Source of the DNA: Sorex araneus
Taxonomy: Eukaryota > Chordata > Mammalia > Eulipotyphla > Soricidae
Direction: 5' to 3'
Assembly: GCF_027595985.1 (NCBI RefSeq)
Contig: NC_073307.1
Location: 36,398,234 to 36,462,233, forward strand
Length of the DNA: 64,000 nt
The notes beneath the pieces were generated by a model that ran no database searches, had not been told where the DNA came from, and worked only from the letters and a program-made list of their open reading frames with translations. A program made the position numbers and the translations under genes. Below are positions 34,275 through 46,200 of the stretch, one piece after another; positions within the stretch are counted from its first letter, which is position 1, and every line of letters starts with the position of its first letter.

Positions 34275-36055
34275 GAATGGATTGTACAGATAGTTTGAAA
34301 ACCTAAACATAAGAGTAAAAACTATAAAACTCTCAGAGAAAAACCCACACGTTTCATAGTGTTGGATTTGGCAGTGATCTCTTGGATATGATACCAAAGG
34401 AATAAAAAACAAAAGGAAAATAAAGATGAATGGAACTTCATGAAAATTCACAGCTTTTGTACCCAAAAACCATTCTCAGCAGAGTGAAAAGGTAGCCCAA
34501 ATAGTGGGAGAAAACATTTGCCTATCATCACTCTGTTAACGGGTTCATATCTAGGACATATCAAAGTCTCACAACTCAACAACCAAAACCCAATTTTAAA
34601 ACAGGCCAGGGACTTAGAGACATTTGTTTATAGGAGAGAAAACAAACAACCAATGAGTACCACAAAAAGTTGCTGAGCATCACTGACCATTAGTGAAATA
34701 AACATAAAACAAATGGTGAGATCTTCATACTACAAGAGAGCCATTATGGAAGAAAATGTGTTGGCATTGCCTAAAGAGATGATGAAGTGTTCGAGCCACT
34801 GTGGATATCAGATGACTGTTCCTCAAATAAATGAAAATAGAACCTCCACATAATCTTGCAATTAAAACCCTGGGTATAACCAATTCTAGGTAAAAGTGAA
34901 AGAGTTCAGGCATCTGGAAGAAATATTTGTACACCTATGCTCATATTAGACAAAGCTAGATGCAAGACAAGTGTCTATCAATGAATGAAGAGATAAAGAA
35001 ATCACAATGCACATGTATAATGGAATGCCATTAGCCTTAAGATGTGATGAATCCTGACATGTGCTACCACACAAAGAATACTTGAAGACATTAATGTCAA
35101 CTGAACTGAGTCAGTCATGAAAGAACCAATATTCGCCTACTCCTGATGGAATCCTGGTGACCAAGAGCTTCCACAAGCAAGGCCCAGATATGTGGGTTCC
35201 AGGACTGAATCTCTGTGTTGCTTGGCAGCAGAGGAGCCAGGCTGTCGCTCCCCAGCTCCCTGCTTGCTCGGCAGCCTGCCTGTCATGCCCACAATCAGCT
35301 TCCGGGTGCCATCTAGCATACCAACAGCCCTGGTCCAGAGACTCCCAGTTGAATCCCAAAGTGGATTAGTGCCCTACAGAGATGTCTCTGGAACCCAACC
35401 ATTTACAATCTAGAATTCCAGAAGCATGTGGCCACTTTTGTGGCCATGCAAGCTCTCATGATATTCAAAATGAGAAATAGAAAATAAATTATATAGCATC
35501 TGCCCCTCCCTGGCAAGTAGGCTTGAATGGTGGTGGGGAAATTCAAGCAAAACATAATGCCCAAAAGTAGAGAGAGAGTACTGGGGAAATTTTCTGCCAT
35601 AGAGGCAGGGGAAGACTGGGATGAGGGGAAGTGGCGGGGATACTGGGGACACTGGTGGTAGAAAATGTGCACTGGTGCAGGGATGGGTGTTTTATCATTA
35701 TATGGCTGAATCTCAAACATGAAAGCTTTGTAACTATCTAATGGTGATTCAATAAAATTAAAAAAATTTAAAAACCAATATTTTGCAATCCACCAGGTTG
35801 AGAGAACAAGAGCATTGAAATTCTTAAAACAGAAAGTGGAAGAGCCATTACTAGAGGGAGGAAAGGGGTTTATTATTTAATGGGTACAAATCATCTGGAG
35901 ATGATCAGTGGTGACAGTCATATGATAATGTGAAAGTACCTACTACCACTGACCTGCACGTTTAAAATTGGTCAAAGAGGTATGTCATGGTATATTATGG
36001 TATATTACTAGAAATATAGATATATTTAACTGCAATTTTGAAAAATTACAATGCA
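34275..36055 (+). mobile_element. ancient eutherian L1 3' end, split by a younger element
   Basis: Follows the mammal-wide L1M ORF2 3' region and 3' UTR in order: 'ggatttggcagtgatctctt', 'acaactcaacaacc', 'gccactgtggatatcaga', 'atatttgtacacctatgctc', 'aatggaatgccattagcctt', then after 35773 'taatgggtacaaatc', 'ctgacctgcacgtttaaaat'. All frames are broken. The 35134-35772 element interrupts it. Confidence 0.88.
35134..35772 (+). mobile_element. L1-tailed composite retroelement (family A), second copy
   Basis: TSD aaccaatatt at 35124-35133 and 35773-35782. The 5' part (35134-35500) aligns with 8094-8470 ('ccacaatcagcttccgggtg', 'gagactcccagttgaat', 'gatgtctctgg'). The 3' part is L1 3' UTR with poly(A). 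It contains no ORF2 codons and is about 100 bases shorter at the 5' end than the 7992 copy. Confidence 0.8.
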
Positions 36056-37472
36056 TTTATGCTGAAAGCGTTTTGGCAATGGAAAGAGTCTAGGAAGCAC
36101 CCCCAGGTTTGAAGTCTGAGGTTATTCTCCATAAGGTAGGCAGGTTTCTTGGAAAGGCTGAGGGGTAGGTTGAGATAAAGCAGGCAGGGTGGAGCCGGGC
36201 TGGCCTTCAGCAGCCCAAACATAGTGGCAGGGTGAGCTAGTGAAACCTCTTTCTTAGATAATCCCTTTTTCCCAGTGAACTAGATTCCATATGGGGCCTG
36301 AGCCCTTATTGCTTTTTGAAATGCATCTTTGATGGGCAAAAGCTGAGCCTCTCCTTGACGCCTCCTTTGCTGTTCATGAAAAGAACTTTGGAACTGGGAA
36401 GACGACCACTGAGCCAGTAAGACTCACGTTCATGTCCAAAGCTCAGGCCCGGGGAGTTGGAGAACTTTTCAAACTTGGCCCGAAGGAAGAGGGCTGGAAG
36501 GAAATGCTGCCAGAAAGTTGCCAAATTCTGGGTATCAGCACAGGAAGCTGGGATGAACAGGAGCTTCTTTGAGCGACTCCTGCCAAGAGCAGGGGGAGAG
36601 TGGGAAGCCAGGATCCAGGCCTTGCTTCTTGCTCACCTGGCTTGCATTCCCCAAGACTCAGCCCCTGGAAAAGGCATGTGCCCCACCAGGCTGGTGCTCA
36701 GGGTATACATGAATGTGTCTCTATCCAGAAGAGCAAACCAGAAATGGGAGGTAACCAGAGACCAGGAAATGGCAGCAAACCTCCTTGTGATTCATCTAGC
36801 CTCACTTTGTGAGACTCAAGAAATCTAGGCAACAAATCCAGTTCTTTGCCTCCTTTGAGGGACAGGTGACCTTCTGTTCATTGACCCAAAGCAAATGTAT
36901 CAAAGTTGCCCCCTGTCAGCAGCAGTGGAAGATAGCAAATATTTGTTTCCTGGGTCAAGGTCAACATTTGGGAGGCAAATCCCTTCTACACCTGAAAACA
37001 TGCAGCTGTTGCTTTGGGCCTATTTCCAGATGGATTCGTCTAAGGATGATTTCTCTTAGTGCAGTTGCTTTCGGGCCTGTTCTTTGTGGATGACACATCT
37101 TAATGCAGGTGCCATGGATCAGGTTCCTTCCTGCTAAGAAAGGAGGGCTTCATTGGAGAAACGCTCTATGTAGGAGATGCCCTGTGAGGGTGGGCTGTGT
37201 GTGCACAGGGCCAAACAGAGCAAAGTATGAGGGAGAAAAATATTTTTTTCCCAGAGTCATATACAAAATTTTCAACAGGGCAAAGAAATAGTAATTTAAT
37301 TCCCAAGGCTAAGCAAGGGGATGTTTGGATACTGCTGAGACAGTCTACACAGGCCATAAAAGGAGCTCCTGAGAAGCCCAGAGGTTGCAGGGCTAGAGAG
37401 ATCTTTAAGCTATGGCAGAGATGAGCATTGCTAGCAAAGGCATTCACAGGCTACTACACACTTGCAATGTTT
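36056..37472. other. unique intergenic sequence
   Basis: Nothing recognised. An ORF of 123 codons (36457-36828) has no known features. Confidence 0.45.
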
Positions 37473-37485
37473 TAGCCAATTTCAA

Positions 37486-37733
37486 GGGCTGGAGCCAAAG
37501 CACAGCATGTAGGGCGTTTGCCTTGCACTTCGCCGACCCAGGTTTGACTTCTCCGCGCCTCTCAGAGACTGGCAAACTATTGAGAATATCTCGCCCACAC
37601 GGCAGAGCCTGGCAAGCTACCCATGGCGTATTCAATATGCCAAAAACAATAACAACAAGTCTCACAATGGAGACATTACTGGTGCCCGCTCGAGCAAATC
37701 GATGAGCAACGGGATGACAGTGATACAGTGATA
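37486..37733 (+). mobile_element. RTE-tailed SINE with target-site duplications and no poly(A)
   Basis: A perfect 13-bp TSD tagccaatttcaa at 37473-37485 and 37734-37746 defines a 248-bp unit. The first 65-70 bases are the same tRNA-like head as the poly(A) SINEs ('gggctggagccaaagcacag', 'gggcgtttgccttgcac', B box 'caggtttgac'). The centre is unrelated to them. The last 69 bases (37665-37733: 'aatggagacattactggtgc', 'gctcgagcaaatcgatgagc') match the RTE LINE 3' end at 18524-18591. There is no A tail. I infer mobilisation by RTE machinery. Confidence 0.9.
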
Positions 37734-37746
37734 TAGCCAATTTCAA

Positions 37747-38884
37747 AAGTCGTTTTTTTAAAAAGTAAAACAGATTTTATTTGGAGGATCTTTGAAGGAA
37801 AGGAGGAAGAGAAAGTGGGAGAGAGTGGAGAGTAAGAGTAACGCGCTCAAGGGAGAACTCGAGCTTCTCCAAGGGTAGAGAGAACCCTTACACACACGCC
37901 AGCATTAGATAGGAAAGCATTAAAGTACACTTCTCAAGAGGAGAGAGGCTGGAAACACATGTACTCAGGCACCACATGTGCTTGGCCACGCGGGCACAAG
38001 CAGCACATGGGCTTGGGCAGCATACACTCCTCAAAAGTATTTTTTATTTCTTGTTCCGGGCTACTTCTATAATGAAATGTCCAGGGGGTAAAAATCTCTG
38101 TAAATAGTTCAAAGGCTGAAACATTAGAAAATTGGGGTTGAGGGCAGGCATAGCTCAGAGACGAGTTAGTAAAACTAACTGAAAAATCAAAATACACAGT
38201 GCAGAGGAACGTTTGTTCAGGTCTTTGATAGCTAACATTCTGTCAAATGGTCTGTGCCTGTTTCAAACACGATTCCCCAGTCCTGACATTCCTCTCATAG
38301 ATGTGGGGGGTCAATGTTTCCTCCCTTGACTCTGGGCAGGTCTATACCAGCATCAGCTAGCTGAATATGGCGACGCAACTTCCAAGTCTGAACCTCCTGG
38401 GGTATTGGCTTGTGGGAAACCAACCACCAAGTAAGATGACAAACTCCCCTAAGATGGACACATTAGAGTGGCCAGGCCCAGGCTCTCCAATCAGCAGCCA
38501 CACTGAGCACAGAGCTGACAGTCAACTAACTTCTAGTCCCACCCCAGAGTCATTGTTGATGTGTTCCCACCCTTTGGGTTCTAGCCACTGGATAACCCCA
38601 CCCCTTCCAGCAAGCTGGTGCAACCTAGTGAAAACCATTCAGCTGAGCCCTTCCTGAAATCTTTATCTACACAAATAAGAGTTGTTTTTAATAAAACGTC
38701 AATTCAGACCATTAAATCTTCAAGGTTCTCGGTTATGCAGTAATGTGGTCTCTTGGTAACTTATTGATTTAAAAGAAATGTGAGGTGATGACTTTGTTTA
38801 GCTGCAGGGTAAGTCACAGTCAAGATCATGAATAGTTTTTGCAAAAATTTCACTCTGTATTCAATTACATAATATTCTTAAGCA
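37747..38884. other. unassigned sequence
   Basis: No recognised family. 37790-37840 is G/A-rich. The segment ending 'ttaataaaacgtcaattcag' (38690-38707) has a poly(A)-signal-like end and could be an unrecognised LTR or old retroposon. I cannot define its limits. Confidence 0.3.
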
Positions 38885-39010
38885 CTAGAGAGATCGTACA
38901 GAGGCTAAGGTAGTATAGAAGTTGGTATACAGTACATGCTTTGCATGAAGCTGACCCCTCTTTGATCCCTGGCATCACACGGTCCTCCTTGGGCCCTTGC
39001 AGTAAATCAT
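38885..39010 (+). repeat. diverged SINE
   Basis: 'gcactagagagatcgtacag', 'acatgctttgcatgaagctg' and the B-box-like 'ctttgatccctggcatcaca'. Confidence 0.6.
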
Positions 39011-39894
39011 CTTCCTGGTTGGCCAAGAATCACAGGGAGGGAGTCCCCAGACCTCCTAAGCACCACTTGGGAGATTCCTGCCCTCAACTCAGCACAAAAG
39101 AGTTACACATGTCCTTTTAGGATTATAATAGAAAGATTTTTCCTGGTTAATTTTCAGTAACAGCACAATCCATCATTATAATGGCAATATTTATAATAAC
39201 TAGCTTTGTATTTTTCAACTTCTCTCGTTTTTATGTTAGCTGGCAATTCTATGCCAATTGCTTCACATAAATACATTCGCTATTTAGACTGGCTCCCAGA
39301 AGAGAGGCATTATCATTACTGTCCCTTTTTGTAATGAGACAAAGGGAATCACAGTTAGATTAGGATTTTATTTCATGGTCGCATAATTCTTAAGCGTCGG
39401 ATTTGCAGCCTCTGGTTTGAGAGCCCAAAATGGTAGCCTGATGCTGCCTCCCAACTGCTCAGTCTTCTATTCCTGCCCACGAACACATGCATAAGAACTA
39501 CACAATAATAGAGTGCTGTGCAAAAGACATAATAAAAATATACAAATAGAAAATCACACTAATCTAAATCAGAATTCAAGAGTAAATTTTAATATAAATG
39601 GTCTAGGATGAGTGAATCAAGTGTATGATATCTAAACATTAGCACTCATCTATTTACCTGCCTTCTCTAGGATACTCTAAGGAAACTGCTTGAGAGCTCA
39701 AATCTCCCTCCTCTTTTATCCCTGTTCCTCTTCCCTCTTTTGGTGGTGGTTGTTGTGATGACTAAAAATTGTACAAATGTTGTTGTGGAGCCCATGGGGT
39801 GGGGGTGGGGGTGTAAAGTCACACTTGACAAGGCAGGAACTTTGTCACTGAGCCATTTGGGGTCCCCCCCATATTCTTTAAAAATACAGTCCCA
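39011..39894. other. unique intergenic sequence
   Basis: A/T-rich, nothing recognised. A short G-rich run lies at 39797-39812. Confidence 0.45.
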
Positions 39895-40065
39895 GTACAG
39901 GAGAGATAGTAGAGCAGGTGGGCACTTGCCTTGCACAGGCACACGGCAGCCCAGGTTTGACCCCCAGTACACAATATGGTTCCCTGAGTACCACCTGGAG
40001 TGATCCCTGAGCACAGAGTCAGGAGTAAGACGTGAGATTGGCCAGGGATGACTTGAAAAAAATAT
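39895..40065 (+). repeat. SINE
   Basis: 'ggcacttgccttgcacaggc', 'gtttgacccccagtacacaa', 'gagtgatccctgagcacaga' and an A-rich tail. Confidence 0.8.
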
Positions 40066-40454
40066 ATAGTTACCTTAATATTTACCAGACACAGCTCCCA
40101 CAACTCTCCTGATTAAATCGTGGGAGGGTTTCCAGAGCCAGTGCAGAAGAATGCTCTCCACTATTGAATTCACAGCAGATGCTGCTAAAACATAGGAAAG
40201 ACCTGGGGTACTGAAGCAGGACTAAACTGTCCACTCTCTGCAAAACAAGTCCCACCACTGCCAACCAGTTTGCACAATCAACTATCTGTGGAGTGTCTGA
40301 GATGCTGTCTGGCAAAAACAGCATCTTTGGAGAAGTTCCCTTGTCAAATGGCACTGTAGGCATCACCTGGTATCAATGACATGGGGAGTAGAGATGCAAT
40401 AACTGTCTTGTGCAGGAAATACAGGGACTTCAGGGGCAGAATGCCCAAGTCCAC
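40066..40454. other. unique intergenic sequence
   Basis: Nothing recognised. Confidence 0.45.
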
Positions 40455-40640
40455 ATCCCAATACTACCACTTGTTCACAGTGTGACAAGAGGCAAGGTAC
40501 TTAGCCTCTCCAAGCCTCCATTTTGTCATTTGTAAAATAAAGCTCCTAAGAGTACTTACTTCTAAGCTGTTTGACGGATCAAAAATTAATAATACAAAAC
40601 ACTTAAGACAACACCTGGCATGTGTACCTGCTTTATGGAT
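40455..40640 (+). repeat. MIR (mammalian-wide interspersed repeat)
   Basis: Follows the MIR core: 'acagtgtgacaagaggcaag', 'ttagcctctccaagcctcca', 'gtcatttgtaaaataaagct', then 'aacacctggcatgtg' at the 3' end. An ancient, immobile SINE. Confidence 0.82.
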
Positions 40641-41339
40641 ACTTGTCATGACTCAGTAAATGACACAGTAAAACAGATGTTCACAGACATTCACTGCTAT
40701 TGAACAAGATCCCTGATGGACATCAAAGATACAAGTACACAGATGAGGATGAAGTGAAAATATGCCAAAATCTTCAAGGGCTGTGCTCACGACAGATCAA
40801 GTCATTTCCCTTACCCTCTGCTGCTGACAAGTCCAAGGCAGCTCTATTTGAAATGTGGGGTAACCCAAGCTATGGACTCACAGATCCAAGGGACCTGTGA
40901 AATAGGAGACCATGTCCATGGGTCAAGAAGTGTCTAGACCAGACCCTGGGAACCTAAAAAGCCCCCTTCTCTGCCAAGGTGCCCTCCAAGCACCTGGGCA
41001 AAGGGGACCCCTGCAAGCCTTAGAAGTGCATCAGAAGTGAACAGCTAGCCCCGCAGCAGCACGGTGGGCGTGGACTCCGGGCTCACATGGCCACAGATAT
41101 TTTTCCCCCTTTCCAGCACTTGGGACTCACATCTCAGCCTTCATTGCCTAATTATGACAAGGACAGCCTGGCTATCCCAAACACATTAGGCCAATATCCA
41201 CTAGCTTATTCCAATCAAAATACTCCCAAAAACTCATCAAAATAATGGTGAATCCAAGAATCTGAACAAGCTAATGTAAAAGAACATATCCCCTAAAGCT
41301 GCACTAGTGGCCTCACATAAGACACAGAGGAGCACCAAA
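40641..41339. other. unique sequence, possibly L1 5' UTR at its right end
   Basis: No gene recognised. From about 40900 it may be the 5' UTR of the long L1 that resumes at 42104, because the 41354-42089 element is bracketed by a TSD in continuous sequence. Confidence 0.3.
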
Positions 41340-41353
41340 GAGGTAGCATTCTT

Positions 41354-42089
41354 TTTTAAAAAAATCTTTTTATTGAATTACCATGTGGAAAGTTACAACG
41401 TTCTCAGGTTTATGTCTCAGTTATACAATACTCAAACACCCATCCCTTCATCCGTGCCCATATTCCACCATCAAAGACCTCAGTATACCTCCCACCCCCC
41501 GTCCCCATCCCTGCCTGCTTAGTTGATAAATTTCACTTCATTTTCACTTTACCTTGATTACATTCTATATTTCAACACAACATTCAGTATTGTTGGAGTT
41601 TTCCCCCAAGAAAGACAGCCCTACTGCCAATGCAGCATTTGATAATTAGTTTTCCATTGCTGAGACTGGAAAGATATGAAGTCCCATTGTTTCAAGTACA
41701 TAGAATTTTTCCCCCTCCTTCCCGCACCACCAAGTTCGTGCCTGCTTAATGAATAGTCCTCATATTATGGCTGACACCACGCTGCCCAACGAGAAAAAAG
41801 GATATTTCCAGTCCTTGGCCGGCGTGGGGCTATGGCTTAGTTCAGTCTAGAGACATGGTTGTAAGTAGTTTCTGGGACCGGAAGTAGTCTAGTTCTTCAA
41901 CCGGCAGTTGCCTCGATGCATTCAATAAGAAAGAGTTGAGAGAGAAAAGACCATACCCCCATACCCCGCTGGAGGTGCATGGGCCAGTAGCTCCGATCAC
42001 ACAGTTTGGAAGCATTTTGGGGGTGCTGCTCGTGTCCAAAGTAGTTCAGTTGCCTTCCGGGTCGAGCTCACGCAGAGGCAAAAAAAAGC
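41354..42089 (-). mobile_element. L1-tailed composite retroelement (family B), 736 bp
   Basis: A perfect 14-bp TSD gaggtagcattctt at 41340-41353 and 42090-42103; the tail appears as T-runs at the left. On the minus strand the last roughly 340 bases are L1 3' UTR ('ctcagcaatggaaaactaat', 'gttgtaactttccacatgg'). The first roughly 400 bases ('gcctctgcgtgagctcgacc', 'gcagcgtggtgtcagcc') are not ORF2. It shares a segment with 9228-9728. I infer a non-autonomous element using L1. Confidence 0.85.
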
Positions 42090-42246
42090 GAGGTAGCATT
42101 CTTAAAGGGGGAATAGGAGACCACCATTGACTGAGTCCATCTAGAATCCTCCGTTGCAGTGAGAAAGGATCACTTATAGTGAACTGGAGGGACCCCCATA
42201 CTACCACAGCAACTTGAAGAAATCACGCATATCCCCACCATGAGGA

Positions 42247-43163
42247 GTGGATGAAGAAAAGAGCCCAGAAGCCTCAATAGGGAATACCCACAAATACAAT
42301 CTCTCTGATAAAGAATTCAGAGATGAAATTTTGAGGATGTTCAATGATCTCAAAGAAATGGTGAAACAGGCATCCAGTAAATTAAAGGGGGACATGAAAG
42401 AAACAGTGGAATGGACAGCCAACAAAATATAGGAAGAAATGAGAGCAGAAATAAGAAAGCTACAAACAGAAGTTTCACTAATAAAGGATTTGGAAGATAA
42501 AATTAAAAACTCAGTGGGAACCCTCAACAGTAGAATGACAACAGTTGAAGACAGAATCAATGAGCTTGAAGACAAGCTGCAGAAAGCATACAGGGAGCAA
42601 CATACAATGTGAAAAGACCTCAAAATAGCCCTATGGCAAATCAGAGACGTAGGGGATGAATTCAAGAGGAACAACATAAGAATCATCAAAGTACCAGGCC
42701 AGGGAGGCAACCCCAATGAAGTAGATATAGTTAAAGATACCATTGCTGATAAGTTCCCAGAGCTTAAGAATACAGGTATTTAGATCCAAGGAACCTGAAG
42801 GGTACCAGCTAAAAGAGGCCCTAATAAAAAGACTCCAAGACATACCATAATCAGAATGATGAATACCACAGATAGAGAAACAGTACTGCACGCAGCTGGG
42901 TCAAAGAAGGAAATCATATACAAAGAAGCATTCCTTAGATTTACATTAGATTTATCAGAGGAAACTGTCCAAGCCTGAAGAAAATGGTGGGATATAGTGG
43001 AAAAAAAATCAATGAAATCAGCGCCTCACCAAGAATACTTAACTCTGCTAAAGTCTCACTCAAAGTTGAAGGAATGATATACTATTTCATGGATAAACAA
43101 CAGCTCAGGAACTTCATAGACTCAAAACCAATCTTAAAAGAAGGACTAAAGGGGCTGCTGTAA
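42247..43163 (+). pseudogene. L1 ORF1 (RNA-binding chaperone), broken
   Basis: The start region is hydrophilic and coiled-coil-like (heptad-rich to about 42600), followed by the ORF1 signature RNNIRIIKVP and a C-terminal domain ending KPILKEGLKGLL. In-frame stops occur at about 42430, 42610 and 42781, and there is a later frameshift. ORF1p normally coats L1 RNA as a trimer; this copy cannot encode it. Confidence 0.8.
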
Positions 43164-43206
43164 GACAAGACAAACCCCTACAAGCATAATAAATCTCTAC
43201 AGAAAG

Positions 43207-46200
43207 ATGGCACAAAACCCCATGACAATAATCTCTCTCAATGTCAATGGTCTAAATGTACTGATTAAGAGACGCAGAGTGGCCAAATGGTTTAAAAAAC
43301 TGAACATTCTAATGTCTACAAGAAACACATCTGAACAGTCAGAGCAAACACAAACTCAAAGTCAAAGGATGGAAAACAATCCTTCAAGAAAACAACTCCC
43401 TCAAAAAAGCTGGGATGGCCATACTAGTACCCCAAAACAATTATTTCAGGATGAAAAAGATTAGAAGGGACAGAAAAGGTCATTTTTTAATAATTAAGGG
43501 ATATGTACATCAGGAAGATACCACACTATTGAACATATACACACTCTATGAGAGGCCAGCAGAATACTTAAAACAACTGCTAATATGCTTTATTGGTATT
43601 AATACAATAGTAGTCGGAGATTTCAACATCTGTCCTATCACCTCGTGATAGATCAGCTAGACTAAAATTCAGCAAGGAAGTACTGGGTTTGAAGAAAGAA
43701 ATGGAAGAGAGAGGACTAGTAGATGTATACAGGGAATTTCATCCCGCCAAAACCAAATACACATTCTTTTCCAGTGCACATGGAACATTTTCCAAGACAG
43801 ACCACATGCTGAGCCACAAAACATACTTTGAAAGAATCAGGAAGACAGAAATTGTATCAACTCTCTTTTCAGACTATGATGCACTGAAGATAGTAGTTAA
43901 TCACACCCAGAAACAAAAAAAATCAAATCAAACACCTGGAAATTAAACAACTCAATGTTGAACAATGAGTGGGCCAAGGAGGAAATCAGGGAAGAAATTA
44001 AAAGATACCTGGAAAAAAATGAGAATGAAGACACAAGCTACGGGAAAGTGTGGGACACAGCTAAAGTAGTGTTAAGGGGAAAAGTTATAGCTCTCAATCA
44101 TTTATCAGGAAGGAAGAAAGGGCCCACATAAATAACTTGACTTCACAGCTCAAGATCTTAGAAAAGGACCAACAAAAGGAGCCCAATCCAGCAGGAGGAA
44201 AGAAATAATAAAACTTAGAGAAGAAATTAATGACATGAAAACCCCAAAAACAATCCAAAAGATCAATAAAACGAAGAGCTGGTTATCTGATGAAATAAAC
44301 AAGATTTATAAACCACTAGCAAGACTCACAAGGAAAGAGAGAGCCCTAATAAACTGAATCAGAAATGAAAAGGGGGGGCATCACAACAGAAACCAAAGAA
44401 ATTCAAAAGATCATCAGAGATTATTTTGAAAGTCTGTATGCCACAAAACAAGAGAACCTAAAAGAAATGGATTCCTATAACCTCTGAGCCAAGATTGGAA
44501 TACCTGAATAGACCTATCACCATCAAGGAAACTGAAGCAGTTATCAAAATTCTTTCCCAAAACAAAAACCCAGGTCCAGATGAATTCACTAGCGAATTCT
44601 TCCAAATACTTAACGAGAATCCTTTGCAAGTCCTTTTCAAGTGTTTCCAAAGAATTTGAGAAACAGAAACTCTTCCAGTTTCTATGAGGCACATATCACC
44701 CTAATACCAAAAGCAAACAGAGACACCACGAAAAAAGAAAAGTACAGGCCGATACTCTGATAAACATGGATGCAAAGATTCTCAATAAAATATTAGCAAT
44801 TAGAATCCAACAATTCATCAAAAAGATCATACACCAAGACCACGTGGGATTCATTCTGGGGATGCAAGGATGGTTTAACATTCTCAAGTCAATCAATATA
44901 ATCCATTGTATCAATAAAAGAAAAGATAAAAACCATACAATCTTATCAATAGACATAGAGAAAGCATTTGACAATATTCAGCACCTGTTCATGATGAAAA
45001 CTCTGAGCAAAATGGGAATTGAAGAAACTTTCCTCAATATAGCATTATCCTCGATGGGGAAAAAACTAAGAGCTTTCCCTCTAAGATTAGGGACAAGACA
45101 AGGATGCCCACTCTCACCACTTCTACTCAATATAGTAATGGAAGTACTTGCTGTAGCAGTTAGGCAAGAAAAAGACATTAAGGGCATCCAAACAGGAAAG
45201 GAAGAAATAAAACTCTCAATATTTGCAGATAGCACGATACTATATTTAGAGAACCCTAAAGCCTCTACCAAGCAGCTCCTAGAAACAACAGCCTTGTATA
45301 GTAAAGTCGGAGGCTATAAAATAAATACCCAAAGGTCCATGGCTTTCCTATATACAAATAATAAGAGAGAAGAAAGTGGATTGGAAGAATTAATATTATC
45401 AAAATGTCAATATTCCCCAAAGCACTGTACAAATTCAATGCGATCCCTATAAAGATACCCTTGACATTCTTCGAAGAAATGGAACAAGCACTCCTGAAAT
45501 TCATATGGAACAATAAGTTCCACGAATAGCTAAATCAATTCTTGAGAAAAAGAAAATGGGAGGAATCAACCTCCCCAACTTCAAACTCTACTACAAAGCG
45601 GTAGTAATTAAAACAGCATGGTACTGAAAAAAAGGCAGAGCTGCAGACCAATGGAACAGGGTTGAATATTCTGACACACCACCCCAAATATATGATCATC
45701 TAATCTTTGATAAGGGAGCAAGAAATGTGAAGTGGAGCAAGGAAAGCATGTTTAACAAATTGTGCTGGCAAAACTGGACAGCTATATGCAAAAAAATGGA
45801 CTCAGATCTCCACCTATCACCATGAACAAAAGTCAGATCAAGATGCATTAAAGACCTCAACATCATACCAGAATCCCTAAGGTACATTGAAGACAAGGTC
45901 GGCAAAACCCTCCACAACATTGTAGCTAATGGTATCTTCAAAGCTGACACACCACTGGCCAAGCAAGTGAAAACAGATAAATAAATGGGACTACCTTAAA
46001 CTAAGAAGCTTCTGCACCTCAAAAGATACAGTGACCAAAGTACAAAGACAGCCTACAGAATGGGAAAGGATATTTACCCAATACCCATCCGATAAGGGGT
46101 TGACATCAAGGATATACAAGGCACCGGTTGAACTCCACAAGAAGAAAACTGCCAACCCGATTAAAAAATTGGGTGATGAAATGAACAGAAACTTCCTCAA

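Noticed and set aside
34275-35123. Possible exon-rich gene because of coding-like bias
   Set aside because: The order of motifs matches the ancient L1 ORF2 3' region, with frames broken throughout.
37747-38707. Solo LTR ending near the 'ttaataaaacgtc' signal
   Set aside because: No matching TG...CA ends, no flanking duplication and no recognised family, so it is left unassigned.
44766-45452. 228-codon reading frame as a host gene
   Set aside because: It is the reverse transcriptase part of a broken L1 ORF2, not a cellular gene.
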